Positions 20,415 through 32,290 of a stretch of 64,000 nt of DNA are shown here, one piece after another. The translations under genes and the position numbers were made by a program. The notes under the pieces are model-generated. The model saw nothing but the letters and a program-made list of their open reading frames with translations, did no database searches and was not told where the DNA came from. Positions within the stretch are counted from its first letter, which is position 1. Every line of letters begins with the position of its first letter. Location: contig NC_061510.1 in the NCBI RefSeq assembly GCF_022539505.1, forward strand, positions 96,984,292 to 97,048,291, read 5' to 3'. The stretch comes from Lolium rigidum. Taxonomy: Eukaryota > Streptophyta > Magnoliopsida > Poales > Poaceae.

Positions 20415-23400
20415 ATGGGTGCAGCCGGAAGCATGCCACTCGAATCGTCACTTTGCACTGGTAGCTCTTCGAGTAGCCCGGATCCAAATCAGATAGAACC
20501 CATATGCCCGGATCCCATATCATTCCTGCCACCGTATGTTTCCGACATCAGACTAGCTCAACCTTTTTCCGCATCTTCCAGCACCGCTCCAAGCCGGATT
20601 CCTACCCTCCAAGAGCTCCAAGAAGAACTCGAAGGGCAAGCTCGGATGGCAGCTAAAGTGCAGGAGGCGGAAAACAAGAAGGCGTCGAAGGCCCGGATCC
20701 GCGAAGGAGAACGTGGTCAATGGTGGCCTTGCGAGACCACCGACGTGGAGCTTAGAGAGCTCCAGAACGAAGGAATGATCTCCTCTCATTGGAGTTTCAC
20801 GCGCGATTCCGTCGTCCCCAAGCCGGAAGCCGGAGAAGTTGTTATGACTAAGGCTTGGGTGGAACGCGGACTTTCACTCCCTTGTTCGGAATTTTTCCTC
20901 TCCATCCTCGAGCACCTACGGGCTCCAGCCACACAACATTTGCCCGAACTCATATCTTCTTTTGTCCAACTTCGTGACTCTCTCGCGAAGGACATCTTGG
21001 GATCCGGCCCGACGTTAAGTTGTGGCAGTTCTTTTTCCGGGTGAAGAAAGAAACCAAGGAGAAAGCTATGGTGAACTCGCGGAAGCATGACTTTTATGCT
21101 CCGCCCTAGTCGCATGTACCCTCCTCATGACTCACACGAATCCGTCCGGTATCGGAACGCCGGATGGTTTTATGAGAAGAACGCCTCGGTCCCGAAGGTC
21201 CACGAAGGCCTCCCCGCTCGTCAACGAGCCTCCGGAAGAGCTTGCGAGCCGGAGCTTCGTTCCTTCGCTCGCCCGCACCCCACTCCGGAGAAGGCTGCGC
21301 GGAGAATCTCTTGGCTAGTCCACGACGGACTAACCGGAGCCCAGCTCACACTCAGCTGGTTTTCTCGGAGAATCCAGCCTCTGCGCTATAACGCGCGCCT
21401 GATGTGCGCCTATACCGGGGCGGATGATCTTCTCCGAGTAACCCGCCACGACCTTCCGGCCGATTCTCTGAAGAGAAGGATCAAGACGCTGGTGAAGATT
21501 CCGAGGGGCCAACAGGTCCCGGAATTGACCAAAGACATTTTTACAAACGACCAGTGTCCTCCGGTAAGCTCTGTTCCTTTCAGTGCTTCAAACTTCACAA
21601 ACTTTTGGATGTTCATCTTTAACTTTATTCATTTTCCCTTCAGCTCAACACTTTGGCGGAGGAAGACTTTCGCGCCATTCTCCGTGTTCCCGTTACCGAA
21701 GACACGGCGGAGGAGGTTCCGGATGACGACGAGGAGGAAGAGGAACAGGCACCTCGCAAGGCGGCCCCTCGACCTACAAAGCGTCCCCGCGCCAAGGCTT
21801 CCGGCTCGAAGCCGGAGCTAGCGGCGAGGCCTCCGCCAAGAAACCGAAGACGGTAAAACCACCTCCGCTAGACTCAAGGAAAGCGGAGCGTGCACGTATA
21901 CGGATGCTCTCAACAGCCGGCCAAGGCACGCGCCCCATTATCCCCGGCGCCTCGTAAGTTTCCGAGCATGACACGATTTTAACTTAGCGAAATTATCTCT
22001 TGTCTGAATCCTTTCACCTGTTTGCAGGAACCCGAAACCCGCCGCCACGCGGACCGCCAGCCAGAGCCCATTACCAAATACATGAAGAAATCTCCGGCAG
22101 TCGGTCCAGCCTACTCCGGCTCCGCCAAGTGCTTCTCACCCCACTCCTCAGCCCATCTCCTCCTCAGGCTGACCCGTCTCCCCCTCCCGCCACCAACACT
22201 CCACCGGAAATTATTCCGGTCAGCAGCGACAAGGTAGGTGGAGAAGATCCCAAGGCCAAAGGCCCTGCCCAAGAAGATGCAGGAGAACAAGGCCAAGGAG
22301 GGGCTGAAGTCACTTCTTCTGAGAAGGCCGGAGATGGCGCTGGCGACATCGTCGTTTTTCCGAAGAACTTCGGAGATCCGGCCGACATCACTTCCACCCC
22401 CAAAGCGTATGCTACCAAGTTCTTCAACAAGCTGTCCGAGGCGGAGAAATGGGAGCTTGAACAAGACCTCGCTCAACGCCATGCTCGAACAATGCCTCGG
22501 GGAAACCCGATGCCGCGACATCGGAGATTCAAGATTTTAAAAAGGATGTCGGCCGCTTCTTCGACAAGCTCGTCCGTAAGCAAAAGGTACTCCCCAGTAG
22601 CCCCCAAGCATGTAAGCGGAAACCGAAAAAGTAGTTAGCGCTTAGATGCTTAGAGAAAAATTACTTCCGGGAAAGTTTTTTAGAATGAACCAAGTAGCCC
22701 CCAAGCATTATGGCGGAAAAGTTCCGGCAATGATGCTTTTAAGAGAAACCACCGCTACGGCGGAATTCTTTATTCCCGCACCGTGTAAATTTTACAGAAC
22801 AGCAGGCGCTGCACTACGAGCTGCACAAGAACATTGCCTTGCAGCGCCGCGTTACTCTGAGTCAGGCGGAAAGTATCCGGACCCTGAAGGATGAGAATGC
22901 AGATTTGGCTAAACAACTGGCGGACGCCCAAGGTTGGTTTCCGCCTTCTTCGTCATTAACCAATTTCCGACTTTGAACTTACTGTTAACTTATATTATTA
23001 TAGGCGCATCCTCTTCCCTTGCTACAGCCTCGACCGAACTTGAGAACCTCGCGCTCCTCGTACCAAGATTTGGAGACGAAGCTAAAGGAGGCGGAACTTA
23101 AGAAAGAGCAAGCCGAAAAGCAGCCGGCGGAGAAAAACTCCGAGCATGCGAAGGAGAAAGCGGAGCTGAAATTGAAGCTAAACGTTGACAGTGAAACTAT
23201 CAAATCTCAGCTAAAAGAGCTCAATGGACTCCGGAAGTATATGGAGACCGCAACAAAGCATCGGGATTTGCTCAATGAGAACATCTTGGGTACCGATACT
23301 AGAACCTTGCCCAGATATTTGTTCCGACGCTTTACTTTATGCTTATGTCCTCACCGTTGTGTGCGTAACCGCTTGGGTATTCCGAAGAGCGCCGGAATTT

Positions 23401-23971
23401 GTTCCCGCGAGATGACCTTCTTCAACTTGCGGTGCGATGACCGCAAAGATCTCATCTCCGCCTCCCGCAAGATATGCTATAACTTATCCATCAAGAGGAG
23501 TCGTACTTGCGACGTCCGGAAACTTATTGGAAAGATGGATGTTCCGCCGGAGCCGGTAACGGATCCGCAAGCGTCGCCAGCCCGAGGCGCAGCTGCGATG
23601 GCCTTGACCATGTGCCTAGCGCATCATGCGGATCTTGATCTTGATCGGGTAACCACGGGCGTTCCTGCGCGATGCGGATGTTAGCGCTCTCCCGGATGCA
23701 AGTGAGCGGCTACGACACCCGTATCGCGCGTAGGATCCGGCATGAGGAATTCTACGACAAGGTCGTCCTTCCCGCCGACGAGTCCTTAGAAGCGGAACTT
23801 CGAAGGAACTTGCTGCCAAGGCGCGACTCGCGGAATCCGGAACCCGGCTTACTCGGACCAGCTCGAAGAATACTCCCCAAGAGGAACCCAAGACCAGCAC
23901 CGCTGCCTCTCGAAGAAAGTGATGAAGACGTGTCTTCTCCGGCCGAAGGCGCCAAGGAACAGGATCCGTAA
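20415..23971 (+). CDS. E2 antisense gene: putative gypsy-type transposon protein
   Basis: Collinear with the E1 antisense gene. The first exon (20415 onward) shows the same PF04195-type words (EVVMTKAWVERGLSLP). A donor gtaagc at 21564 and acceptor cttcag at 21643 delimit the first intron, and the later introns sit at matching places. Frame breaks at CTCG words 21076-21079 and 23048-23051 are the same as in E1. E2 has extra ones, for example in the exon after 22000 and near 20909, where a CTCG again occurs. A TAA at 23969-23971 ends it slightly earlier than in E1. As it stands it is not translatable as one protein; whether this is real decay or consensus error is open. Confidence 0.65.
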
Positions 23972-24585
23972 GGCAAGACTTCTCCGGCTAAGGGGGAATG
24001 AGAACTTTTATTCCTGCGGGAAAAAACAATGCATCATTTTGACCCCGGCGAGGGTTTGTAATAAGACTTTAAATTCTTTAAGTAGCTAGGAACGAAACGA
24101 TTATGCATGGGGCGGAAACACTTTATCCCGCTATCCGTTTAATATTATGCGCATGTTTCGTTTTATGTCGGAAAGCAAGTGCTGACTTCGTTATTTTCCG
24201 GCTTGCCCGCTTGACCTTCCACGAGCCGGAAAACCTTAGCCGGAAACGCCGCGCCGGCGACGAAGCCCAATGGCAATCCGTCCATAACCGCGGAAACAAG
24301 CCCCCGTGCGTAGGTGCCGGAAATCGCTACTAGGAATCCACGAGTTCGCAACAGATAACAACTTAATCGGAAAACTTAAGCTTACGTCCTAAAGGACGAT
24401 TTTGAAAATCACAACTTTCATACACGCCTAGGCGGAAATATCCAGCTCTGCGGTTTTAGTCGGAAAAAACATACACGATCTAAAATGAACAAGTAAAGGA
24501 GGTAAAAGACTCAAAGAGTGAACCATAAGCTTTATTTCATTGATCATGTATAATTATTACAGAGTTTGTAACTCGAAAAAATATT

Positions 24586-26030
24586 CTAAGTGTAGAAAGG
24601 ACGTAGCTGTGCTATATTCCAAGGGCGATCTGTTTCATCGTAGATGTCATCCGGATCCTCACGCTTGCGTTTCCGGCGCCAATTAGCGGGTCTATCCCTT
24701 AGCTCGCGGAAATCAACAAGGTAGTACGACCCGTTGTGAAGTACTTTGCTAACGACGAAAGGTCCTTCCCATGGGGATTGCAGCTTATGGTCTTTCACCC
24801 GTCGAAGGCGGAGGACCAGGTCTCCCGCCATGAAGGAGCGTTTCCGGACTCGACGACCGTGATAACGTCGGAGCCTTTGCCGATAGATGGCGGATCTTTG
24901 GTCCGCTAAGTTCCGAGCTTCCTCGATCGGGTCCACGCATAGCTGTCCGGCCTCGTCAGCTCGTTTCTTCATTGTAGGCGGAAACTCGCGGTGAATCGTG
25001 GATGATGTCGGAGGGGAGCACGGCTTCGGATCCGTATACCAGGAAAAAGGGAGTAAACCCTGTTGATCTGTTAGGGGTAGTTCGTAAACTCCACAGAACA
25101 GCTTCCAACTCGTCAGCCCAAGCTCCAGCTGCTCGTCGCAGCCGGTCCTTCAAGGCGTGGTTTAATTCCTCGATAATATTAGGCCGTTAGCCCTTTCAAC
25201 CTGACCATTGGACTGTGGATGAGCCACGTATGCGAGGTCCAGTCGTATCCCCATTGTCTCACAATAATCCTTTAATTCTCCTTGAGCGAAGTTCGTGCCA
25301 TTATCTGTGATTATGCTGTGTGGGATGCCGAATCTCATCACGAGGCTGCAGACGAATTTTAGTGCCGTAGCACCATCGGCTTTTCTCACCGGCTTGGCCT
25401 CGATCCACTTGCCGAACTTGTCAACAGCCGACCAGGAGGTATTCACAACCGCCAGGAGATGATCTTTTCAACTTACCAACCATATCGAGCCCCCGCACCG
25501 CAAATGGCCAGGTGATAGGTATGGTCTTCAGCTCTTGGCCGGAGCGTTTGGTTGAGTAGCGTAGTACTGACAACCTCGGCAGGTCTTGACTATCTTATCA
25601 GCATCTTCTTTAGCTGTGAGCCAATAAAAGCCTAGCCGAAAAGCTTTTGCAACGAGTGATCTGGGAGCGGCATGGTGCCCGCAATCCCCTGCGTGGATCT
25701 CTCTGAGGATTTCAATGCCATCTTGATTGGAGACGCATTTGAGAAACACCCCCGTTGCGCTTCGTTTGTAGAGCTGTCCATCGACAATTGTGTAGGATCG
25801 TGCTCGTCTGATGATCTGGCGCGCGAGGACCTCGTCCTCCGGCAGCTTCCGATCGATGAGGTAGTCCAGGAAAGGCTGTGTCCAAGCCGGAATGGTAGCC
25901 AATACCTCTTTAGCCGGAGACACTGCCACATCCGGGTTTTCCGGGTTAGCGCCCTTCACCGAGGGTATCCGGAGATGCTCTAGGAAAATTCCAGGCGGAA
26001 TTGGTCTTCTCGCCGGATCCGAGCTTGGAT
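24586..26030 (-). CDS. E2 integrase domain
   Basis: The minus strand carries the same integrase as E1. The zinc module (HAGDCGHHAAP, CRGCQYYA) and catalytic core (TDNGTNFAQGELKDY, then NGQVERANG) are present, and the core is unbroken from 25446 to 25162 across the point where E1 is shifted. The frame is broken near 25162, near 24960 and near 25530-25440. It ends in LRPFYT at 24586. The DDE residues that can be checked are retained. Confidence 0.8.
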
Positions 26031-26105
26031 AGCATATCTCGCCGCCGTATTGTCGTCTCTTCGACGTACTTGACTTCGTATCCGAGGAAGCACTTGGCGA
26101 GCTCG

Positions 26106-26456
26106 TCAACTTCGTCTCTCGTAGGCCGCCATGACGGAATTTCCGGCGTTCCGAGTTCCGGCTACTTGTTGTGCCACCAGTGTCGGAATCTCCACAGCAT
26201 ATGATGTGCTTGATCCCGATTTCCTTAGCGATGCGCAGACCGTGTAGTAGAGCCTCGTATTCCGCCATGTTATTTGTAGCTTCGAAGTGGATCTCGCGAA
26301 CATACCGCAGCTTCTTCTCCGGTAGGGGACTTCAGGGTGACTCGGCTCCCGAGCCTTGATGCTGCTTGGATCCGTCGAAGTGCATGACCCATGTTTCCGG
26401 TTCCGGCTCCGTACTTGCATCCGGAGCTTCGTCCAATCCGCAACGAAATCTGCCAA
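26106..26456 (-). pseudogene. E2 second RNase H (aRNH), frame-broken
   Basis: The same domain as in E1 at 11080-11350, with MHFDGSKQHQGSG in one frame and NMAEYEALLHGLRIAKE with CCGDSD in another (26268 downward). The catalytic D, E and D are visible, but at least two frame changes separate them. Confidence 0.7.
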
Positions 26457-27785
26457 GACTTGGGATTTGACCGCAGTCCTTGGCTTGTAAGCGATGTCGA
26501 AGGCGGATAATTCGATGCCCCATTTAGCCGTTCGTCCCGTTGCGTCGGCCGTTGTTGAGAATTGTTGACAGCGGAGCTTTACTCACAACTCGTATCGGGT
26601 GCTCTTGAAAGTAGTGTCTCAATTTCCGGCTGCCTAGGAATACTCCATAAGCTAGCTTCGAAAGTGAGGGTATCTTTGCTTTGACTCCGTCAAGACCTCG
26701 CTTATGTAGTAGACAGGTCTTTGGACGTCATATTCATGACCTTCTTCCTTTCGCTCCACCACGATGACGAGGTCGACGACCTTGTTGGTAGCCGCCGTAT
26801 AAAGGAGCATTGGTTCGACTCTACCGGGGCTGCCAAGATAGGTGGGGAGGTTAGTATTTCCTTCAACCCACGGAGAGCTGCGTCGGCTGCGTCGTCCCGT
26901 ACAAATTTGTCTCGTTTTCTTCAGCAGCTTGTACGCAGGTAGCGCCTTCTCGCCAAGACGGCTAACAAACCTCGCTGATTGCCGCAACGCAACCAGCTAG
27001 TCGTTGCACATCTTTGAGACAAGTTGGCCGTTTGATACACGTGATTGCCTTGATCTTTTCCGGGTTCACCTCAATGCCTCTCGTGAGAGACTATGAAGCC
27101 AAGGAGTTTTCCGACTGGCACGCCAAAAACGCACTTCAGCGGATTCAACATCATCTTGTACCTCGCGGAGGTTGTTGAAGGTTTCTCGTGAGGTCGCTGA
27201 TCAAGTCGGATCCTTTCCGGGTCATGACCGCGATGTCGTCGACGTAAGCGTGCACGTTCCGGCCAATTTGGTCCTTCAGGCACCGCTGCATCGTACGTCG
27301 GTAAGTAGCACCTGCATTTTTCAAACCAAAAGGCATAGTAACATAGCAAGTAAGTACCAAACGGGGTTATGAATGAAGTCGCCTTTTGGTCGGATTCCTT
27401 CATCCGGATCTCGATGATACCCGGAATACGCATCAAGAAAACACAGAGTTCCGCCCCCGCCGTCGAATCAATGACTTGGTCAATGCGCGGCAAGGGGAAC
27501 GGATCCTTCGGGCAATGTTTGTTCAAGCCGCAGTAATCGATGCACATTCTTAGTATTTCAGTTGTTCTTTTTGGGTACAAGGACGGGATTCGCGACCCAA
27601 TCGGTGTGAATAACTTCTATTACAAAACCTGCTTCTAGTAACTTTGCTAGTTCCATTCCTATGGCGCGGCGCTTCTTGTCTCCAAAGCGTCGCATAGCTT
27701 GCTTCACTGGTTTAGCCCCCGGGTTGATGTTGAGGTAGTGCTCGGCGAGTTCCCTAGGTACTCCGGACATGTCGAAGGTTGCCAT
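26457..27785 (-). pseudogene. E2 reverse transcriptase and first RNase H, frame-broken
   Basis: The start (MATFDMSGVPRELAEHY) at 27785 and the RT blocks (RMCIDYCGLNKHCPKD, MPFGLKNAGATYRR, AYVDDIAVM) are all present but spread over three frames (27558-27785, 27071-27580, 27151-27360). The YVDD motif is intact. Several breaks sit at CTCG words (for example cctcgcgg near 27161) where E1 has CTG and an open frame. The RNase H remnant (RPVYYISEV) is at 26652-26800. Confidence 0.8.
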
Positions 27786-28019
27786 GCGAAGATATCCATG
27801 TTAGCGCGGAGGAACTCGACGAGCGCGCTTTCCTATTTAGGGTCCATGTTTGCCCCGACCGAAACCTGTTTGGAAGAGTCACCCGGAATAAGGTCATGCT
27901 TCTTAGTTTCTATCGCGGGCTTGAAGGAGGTTTTCTCGCTCGGAGATCTGCTTCTTTGTGGTCCGCATCTCGGCCGGATCCACCGCGGCTCCGTAGCCTT
28001 TCAGCCTCTTCTCCGGAGA

Positions 28020-28479
28020 TCACGGACTCGCAAAGGCAGCTTCGCCCAGCTCGCACTCATGAGCCTTTTTGTAGTCTCCGGTTATGGTGATCATACCATT
28101 AGGACCCGGCATCTTGAGCTTGTTGTAAATGTAGCACGCTCTTGCGTGGAACTTGTGGTAGGTGGGCCTCGCCGAAGATGACATGGTAGGAGCTCTTGAA
28201 GGGCACAACTTCGAACGTGATCTTTTCTTCGCGGAAATTGTGAACATCGCCGAAAGCCACGGGGAGTGTGATGCTGCCGAGGGAGTTCGCCTTCTTACCC
28301 GGAACCACGCCGTGAAACTCGGCCGTGCTGTGTTTGAGCTGTTCCTTGGTGAGGTTCATCCGCTCCGCAGTCTCCAGGTACATGATGTTCAAGCCGGCTC
28401 CGCCATCCATGAGGCACTTGGAGAAGTCATACCCGTCTATGCGGGGACTCACAACCAAGGCGTAGTATTCTTTTGGCAC
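28020..28479 (-). CDS. E2 aspartic protease domain
   Basis: The minus-strand frame 28099-28479 shows IDGYDFSKCLMDGGAGLNIMY with the catalytic D in LMDGGAG (the following S of E1 reads G here), SLGSITLPVAFG and FEVVPFKSSYHVIFG. The same CTCG-associated break as in E1 lies at 28168-28171. Confidence 0.75.
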
Positions 28480-28559
28480 AGAGGCGGGATGATCCGCCCG
28501 TCAAATGTGCACGGAACTTCCGACCACCCGACATATCGCGGCACAGCCGGAACCGTGGC

Positions 28560-31427
28560 GTTCGAGAACCGGGTAGCTGATTTTGTAGCGCGGATCGTGG
28601 GGGTTCCGAGGAAGGTGTGGTAAGCCCCCACGCTCTTTTTCTCGAAGGGGTTGGATTTTCCTGCGGTTCCGGCTTTGGGATCCGGCGAGTTATCATCCTC
28701 GTCCATCGCCTCGGAACTCGTCCTCCTCCTTGTCCTTGTTCTTGCCCTTGCCTCCTTTGCCGCGTGGGCGGTGCTTCCGGCTCGCTTGTATCCTCGCCTC
28801 CGGGTCATTCTTGAGGTCGTTGACCCACTTGCGCTTGCGGTTGGTGTGAGTGGACTTCCCCGTAGCCGGATCCAAGTGGGCCAGGCAGGGCATGTCTCCG
28901 TACTCCTCGTAGGTTTGCGGGGCGCGGGATCCGCCGGCCGGTGACCTCGGTGCCATGCCGCCGACCCCCGCCGGCTCCGCCTCCACGGCCGCGTCCTCTT
29001 CCGCCTCCCGAACCTCCGCGTTGGAATGCCATGGCGACCATCTCGGATCCGCCACTCTTCTCGGTCATCGTGGTTTTTGCGTTTGTGGCCGCTATTGTTA
29101 CCGTTATCGCGGTTCTTCTTCCGCCGGTGCAGGGGGATTGCCGTAGCTGCGATGTCACCGCCCGCGTCGTCATCGGCGGCAGTGTGATCACCGGCGATGG
29201 AGATCATCGCATCCAGAGTCAGCTTGTTGGCGTTAGCCGAACATGTAAGCTTATGTCTCAGCAATCCTCCTCTCTCGCAGTCCACCAATAAAGGCGTACA
29301 TGGCAGTGGTGTGATCGACGTTTTCGCACTCGTTCTCGCATGCCAACCATCGTGTGAGGAAGTTTCTTGAGGTTTCTCCCTTCTTCCGGATACAAGCTTG
29401 TAAGTCGCTTGTCGTGGCAGGTCTTTTGTAGGTGCCCCCGAAGTGTTTCTCAAAAGCGGTCTTCGGGTCGAACCAGCAAAAGATGGAGTTCTTCTCGAGG
29501 TCGCCGAGCCGCATCCGGGCTGGTCCTACAAGGTACAACCGGAGCATGCGGCAGCGATGTTAGGGGTTCCTCCGGCGAAGGTTACCGCATTGTAGTAGTC
29601 CTCAATCCGGTATCCGGCCTTTCGGTGCCATCATAATGCTTCGGATTTCCGGGTAGCTTGAGGGAGCTCCTTGGCTTTGGTTCTTCTCGAATCATTCTCG
29701 CCAAAGCACTTCGGACCAATGTAGTCGCTCCGTACTCGTTGAGGCGGTCCCGCGCGTCGCGCGAGCCGTGACGTGGAGATTTTGAGCGAGAGCGAGATCT
29801 TCGGCCGCCGCTTCCGCCTCCACCTCCGCCACCACCGCTAGGTGGAGGTGAGGGAGACCTGCGAGGTGGTCGGTCCGCTTCTTGCTTCCGGCTTCTCGAT
29901 TCTCCTCGCCCTCTCGGCATCGACTCCGGCTCCTATGGCTGCCTTCGCCGTGGCGTTGGCCGCCTTGGTCGTGCCGGCGGGGCTCCGGGTTATGGCTTCG
30001 GCGAGGCTCGGGTCGCGACTACGGCGAGGTTCTCGGGTCGCGCTCCTCATTCCGACTCCTCCCGGGCTCCGGCTCCCGAGGGATGTTCTGGTTCCGGTGC
30101 GGTTCCGGCGAGCGCTCCCTGTTTTCGTTTCTTGGCAGCACGTTGTCGCGGATAACGATTCCACCATGCCCCTGGGGCCTGGTGTTTCCGGCTGGACTAC
30201 GGCGGCGAGGGGGTCGCGGGTAACCATTAGGCGGAAGAGAGGGGTTCCGGACTTCTCACGTCCGTAGTACATTGCATCCTTTCCCTTTCTTGGATCTCGA
30301 CGGTGGCGTCTTTGACGGTACGGGGATAGGATTTGGGTGTTCCCCGACTTTCCTTCTCGCGTTCCGAGGATCCGGTGCGTGATTCATCATCGTGGTGGCG
30401 ATTGACACGGGCGTCCTTCTGCGCGGTAGATACACATTGATCCGGATTGGATTCCAACCTCGCGCGAAGTGTCGGCCTTGCTCGTCGCTTCCACCGCCGA
30501 AGCAACGAGCGTGCGAACGAATTCGATGTCAATCTCCTCGTTCTTCTTCTTTAAGATCTCGCAGCCTTCTTCATATTGTCCTTTGGAGTTGCGAGCGGCC
30601 GCCGTACCGTGGGGGTGGCGAAGGTAATCCTCGCGGGGAGGGATGGCTTCACGCCCGATCCTAGCTTCCTCCTCTTCGACGAACTTTACCTTGGCCTCCC
30701 AGAGTGCTTCTCAAGCTCCCCGACCTTTGCAAGAGATTCATCGACCTCGCGGTCCTTCTTCTTGAAGTGTTCCACGAAGTTGGCTGCTTCGTCCTCTCGT
30801 CCAACGATCGCAGCCTGCGGTATTTGCGAACTTTTTGGCAGTAGCTAGCATCTCCTCGTCTTGTTGCTTCTAGAGCTTCCGGATCCGCGGCATCATCGGG
30901 GTTATTGGTTTATTGAGGACGCCGTACTTTGCGACCAGGTCCATGCGTGCTTGTTCGACCAGCTCTTCCGGAGACAGGACATCCTCGGGGGACGGATCCG
31001 ATCTAGCGGAGATCCGACATTGGACGGTCCGGGGTCGGAGGCGGTGTTTTCGTCTTCACCTTCCTCGCTCTTCCGCCGGTGCCACGGTTGCGAGGACCCG
31101 CTTAGGTAAGGCGGAATCGACCTCGGGCCGATCGTCGCGGCCGTATTCCTCAAGCTTTCGGACGAAGTCATCAGATTCCATGGACGCGGTATCACCGGAG
31201 ATTGGGCTTAGGTTGCCCAAGATCGACTCTTCACCCGGAGCTTTGCTTTCTCCGACAGGCTGAGCCTGACCCGGATCTGCGACGTTTTCCGGTGCCTCTT
31301 CCTGCTCGGGACCAGCTCCGACCGCTTGAGGGGCGGTTCCGGCGGTATGGGCCAAGAAGTGTACGAAGTGACACCTTTGCTTCTCTAACACCCGGGAAAC
31401 CCGGGCGGATCTGCATTGGTCTTCCAC
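28560..31427 (-). pseudogene. E2 gag region, frame-broken and partly divergent from E1
   Basis: The probable start MEDQCRSARVSRVLEKQ is at 31427. The capsid domain is at 29251-29700 (RLGDLEKNSIFCWFDPKTAFEK, RNFLTRWLACE), followed by the Gly/Arg-rich tail. Most of it is very close to E1. The coiled-coil segment at about 30580-31090, however, is only loosely similar to E1 15560-16060, although both ends of the block return to high similarity. Many frame shifts make it non-functional as written. Confidence 0.65.
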
Positions 31428-31797
31428 CTTTGTTTCCCGCTCGGGGCGGATTGGGTGGGCTTTGATTTTTCCGGATCTAAGGCGGAATCCTCACTAGGAA
31501 GTTCCAGCGTCTCGTATCGGATCTTCGCGACCGCGTCCTCGCTCGGCGGCGGTCGCGTCGCCGCTACTTACCGGTGGGTTTCCATCGGAATCGACGGTTT
31601 CCCCGATGAAGATGTGTATGCCGCCAACCGGGACGATGGAGAGCTTGATGGGGTCGGTTTTAGCCGGAATCCAAGCACTCATCCGGAGGGACGATCGGCA
31701 GATTTCCGGCGTAGAGGACTCGCCCCACAGCGATGGTGTCGTCGTAGCTTCCCATGGCGGAACCCTCCCGGTTCCGGCCTCCAGACGCCACAGGCCC

Positions 31798-31812
31798 CAC
31801 GGTGGGCGCCAA
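31798..31812 (-). other. E2 primer-binding site
   Basis: On the minus strand, ttggcgcccaccgtg is identical to the E1 site. In E1 it abuts the LTR; here the neighbouring sequence is not LTR but the filler and inverted block at 31813-32285. Confidence 0.7.
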
Positions 31813-32190
31813 CTGGCGCTACTTACCAGTGCGAAGATTTAGCGCGGGAAATGAGGAAGTTGTGCGCGGGAAATAAGGAACTTCCGTTGTTGAGTGTGAT
31901 CTGAAGATGAAGGATTTCCGAAGCCGTTTGAGTCTTTTAAGATTCCGGGTAATTTTGTGAAGATAAGTTGTCTCTCATTCGAACGGGCAGTAACCCGGAA
32001 ATGTTCTTTGGAACGTCGATGGATGAAGTCCCGCGGGATGGGAGCATTTTCCGGCTATAAGTTGGGAAAAAGAAGAAAATGCAAAGTTGGAGCTCTTCAA
32101 GTTTCTCCGCGTTACCAACGTTTGCCGGAGATCGTGTTGGACCGAGCAAGGCGGAAACTGCAGGCGAAACTCGGAGAACTCTGGGGGCTA
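31813..32190 (+). repeat. Inverted copy of E2 3' internal end in place of its 5' LTR
   Basis: From about 31832 to 32190 the plus strand is the reverse complement of 19543 to about 19910 of the same element. It includes details private to E2 (the word cttatcttcacaaaattac, absent from E1) and ends with the polypurine tract ctctgggggctac. Between the primer-binding site and this block lie about 18 bp (31813-31831, ctggcgctacttaccagtg) that resemble the leader splice-donor region at 31560-31575. See the finding on the abnormal 5' end. Confidence 0.88.
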
Positions 32191-32286
32191 CTGTTGTGGG
32201 TATACTTCATAGGTGTACCATCGACAGTGCCTAGATCCGGATCTAGGCACTGTCGATGGTACACCTATGAAGTATACCCACAACAG
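32191..32286. repeat. Perfect 96-bp palindrome of two LTR tips
   Basis: Positions 32192-32238 are the first 47 bp of the LTR (starting tgttgtgggtatac), and 32239-32285 are the same 47 bp inverted. One flanking base on each side also pairs by chance. The centre is ctagatccggatctag at 32231-32246. The arms match without a mismatch. The right-hand arm ends as the outer tip of E2 next to the GTTGG duplication. Confidence 0.95.
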
Positions 32287-32290
32287 TTGG

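Larger units (their letters stand above)
18980..32285 (-). mobile_element. Gypsy element E2, same family as E1, with abnormal 5' end
   Basis: This 13.3-kb insertion is flanked by the 5-bp duplication GTTGG (18975-18979 and 32286-32290). It is collinear with E1, with the same minus-strand gag-pol and plus-strand antisense gene, and most of it is very similar. Its 3' LTR (18980-19542) is normal. The 5' LTR is missing: upstream of the primer-binding site lie an inverted copy of the element's own 3' internal end, then two 47-bp copies of the LTR tip in palindromic arrangement. Because the outermost bases are a correct LTR tip next to a matching duplication, the structure seems to have been integrated in this form. 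Its pol is more frame-broken than in E1. Confidence 0.92.

Noticed and set aside
31813..32285. Fold-back sequencing chimera as sole explanation of the inverted block
   Set aside because: Not excluded, but a chimera would hardly end exactly at the LTR tip followed by a duplication matching 18975-18979. Kept as the main test of the finding instead.
32191..32286. The 96-bp palindrome read as a transcription terminator, origin or viral hairpin
   Set aside because: Both arms are exactly the LTR tip of the surrounding element and the outer edge meets the GTTGG duplication, so it is explained by the E2 structure.
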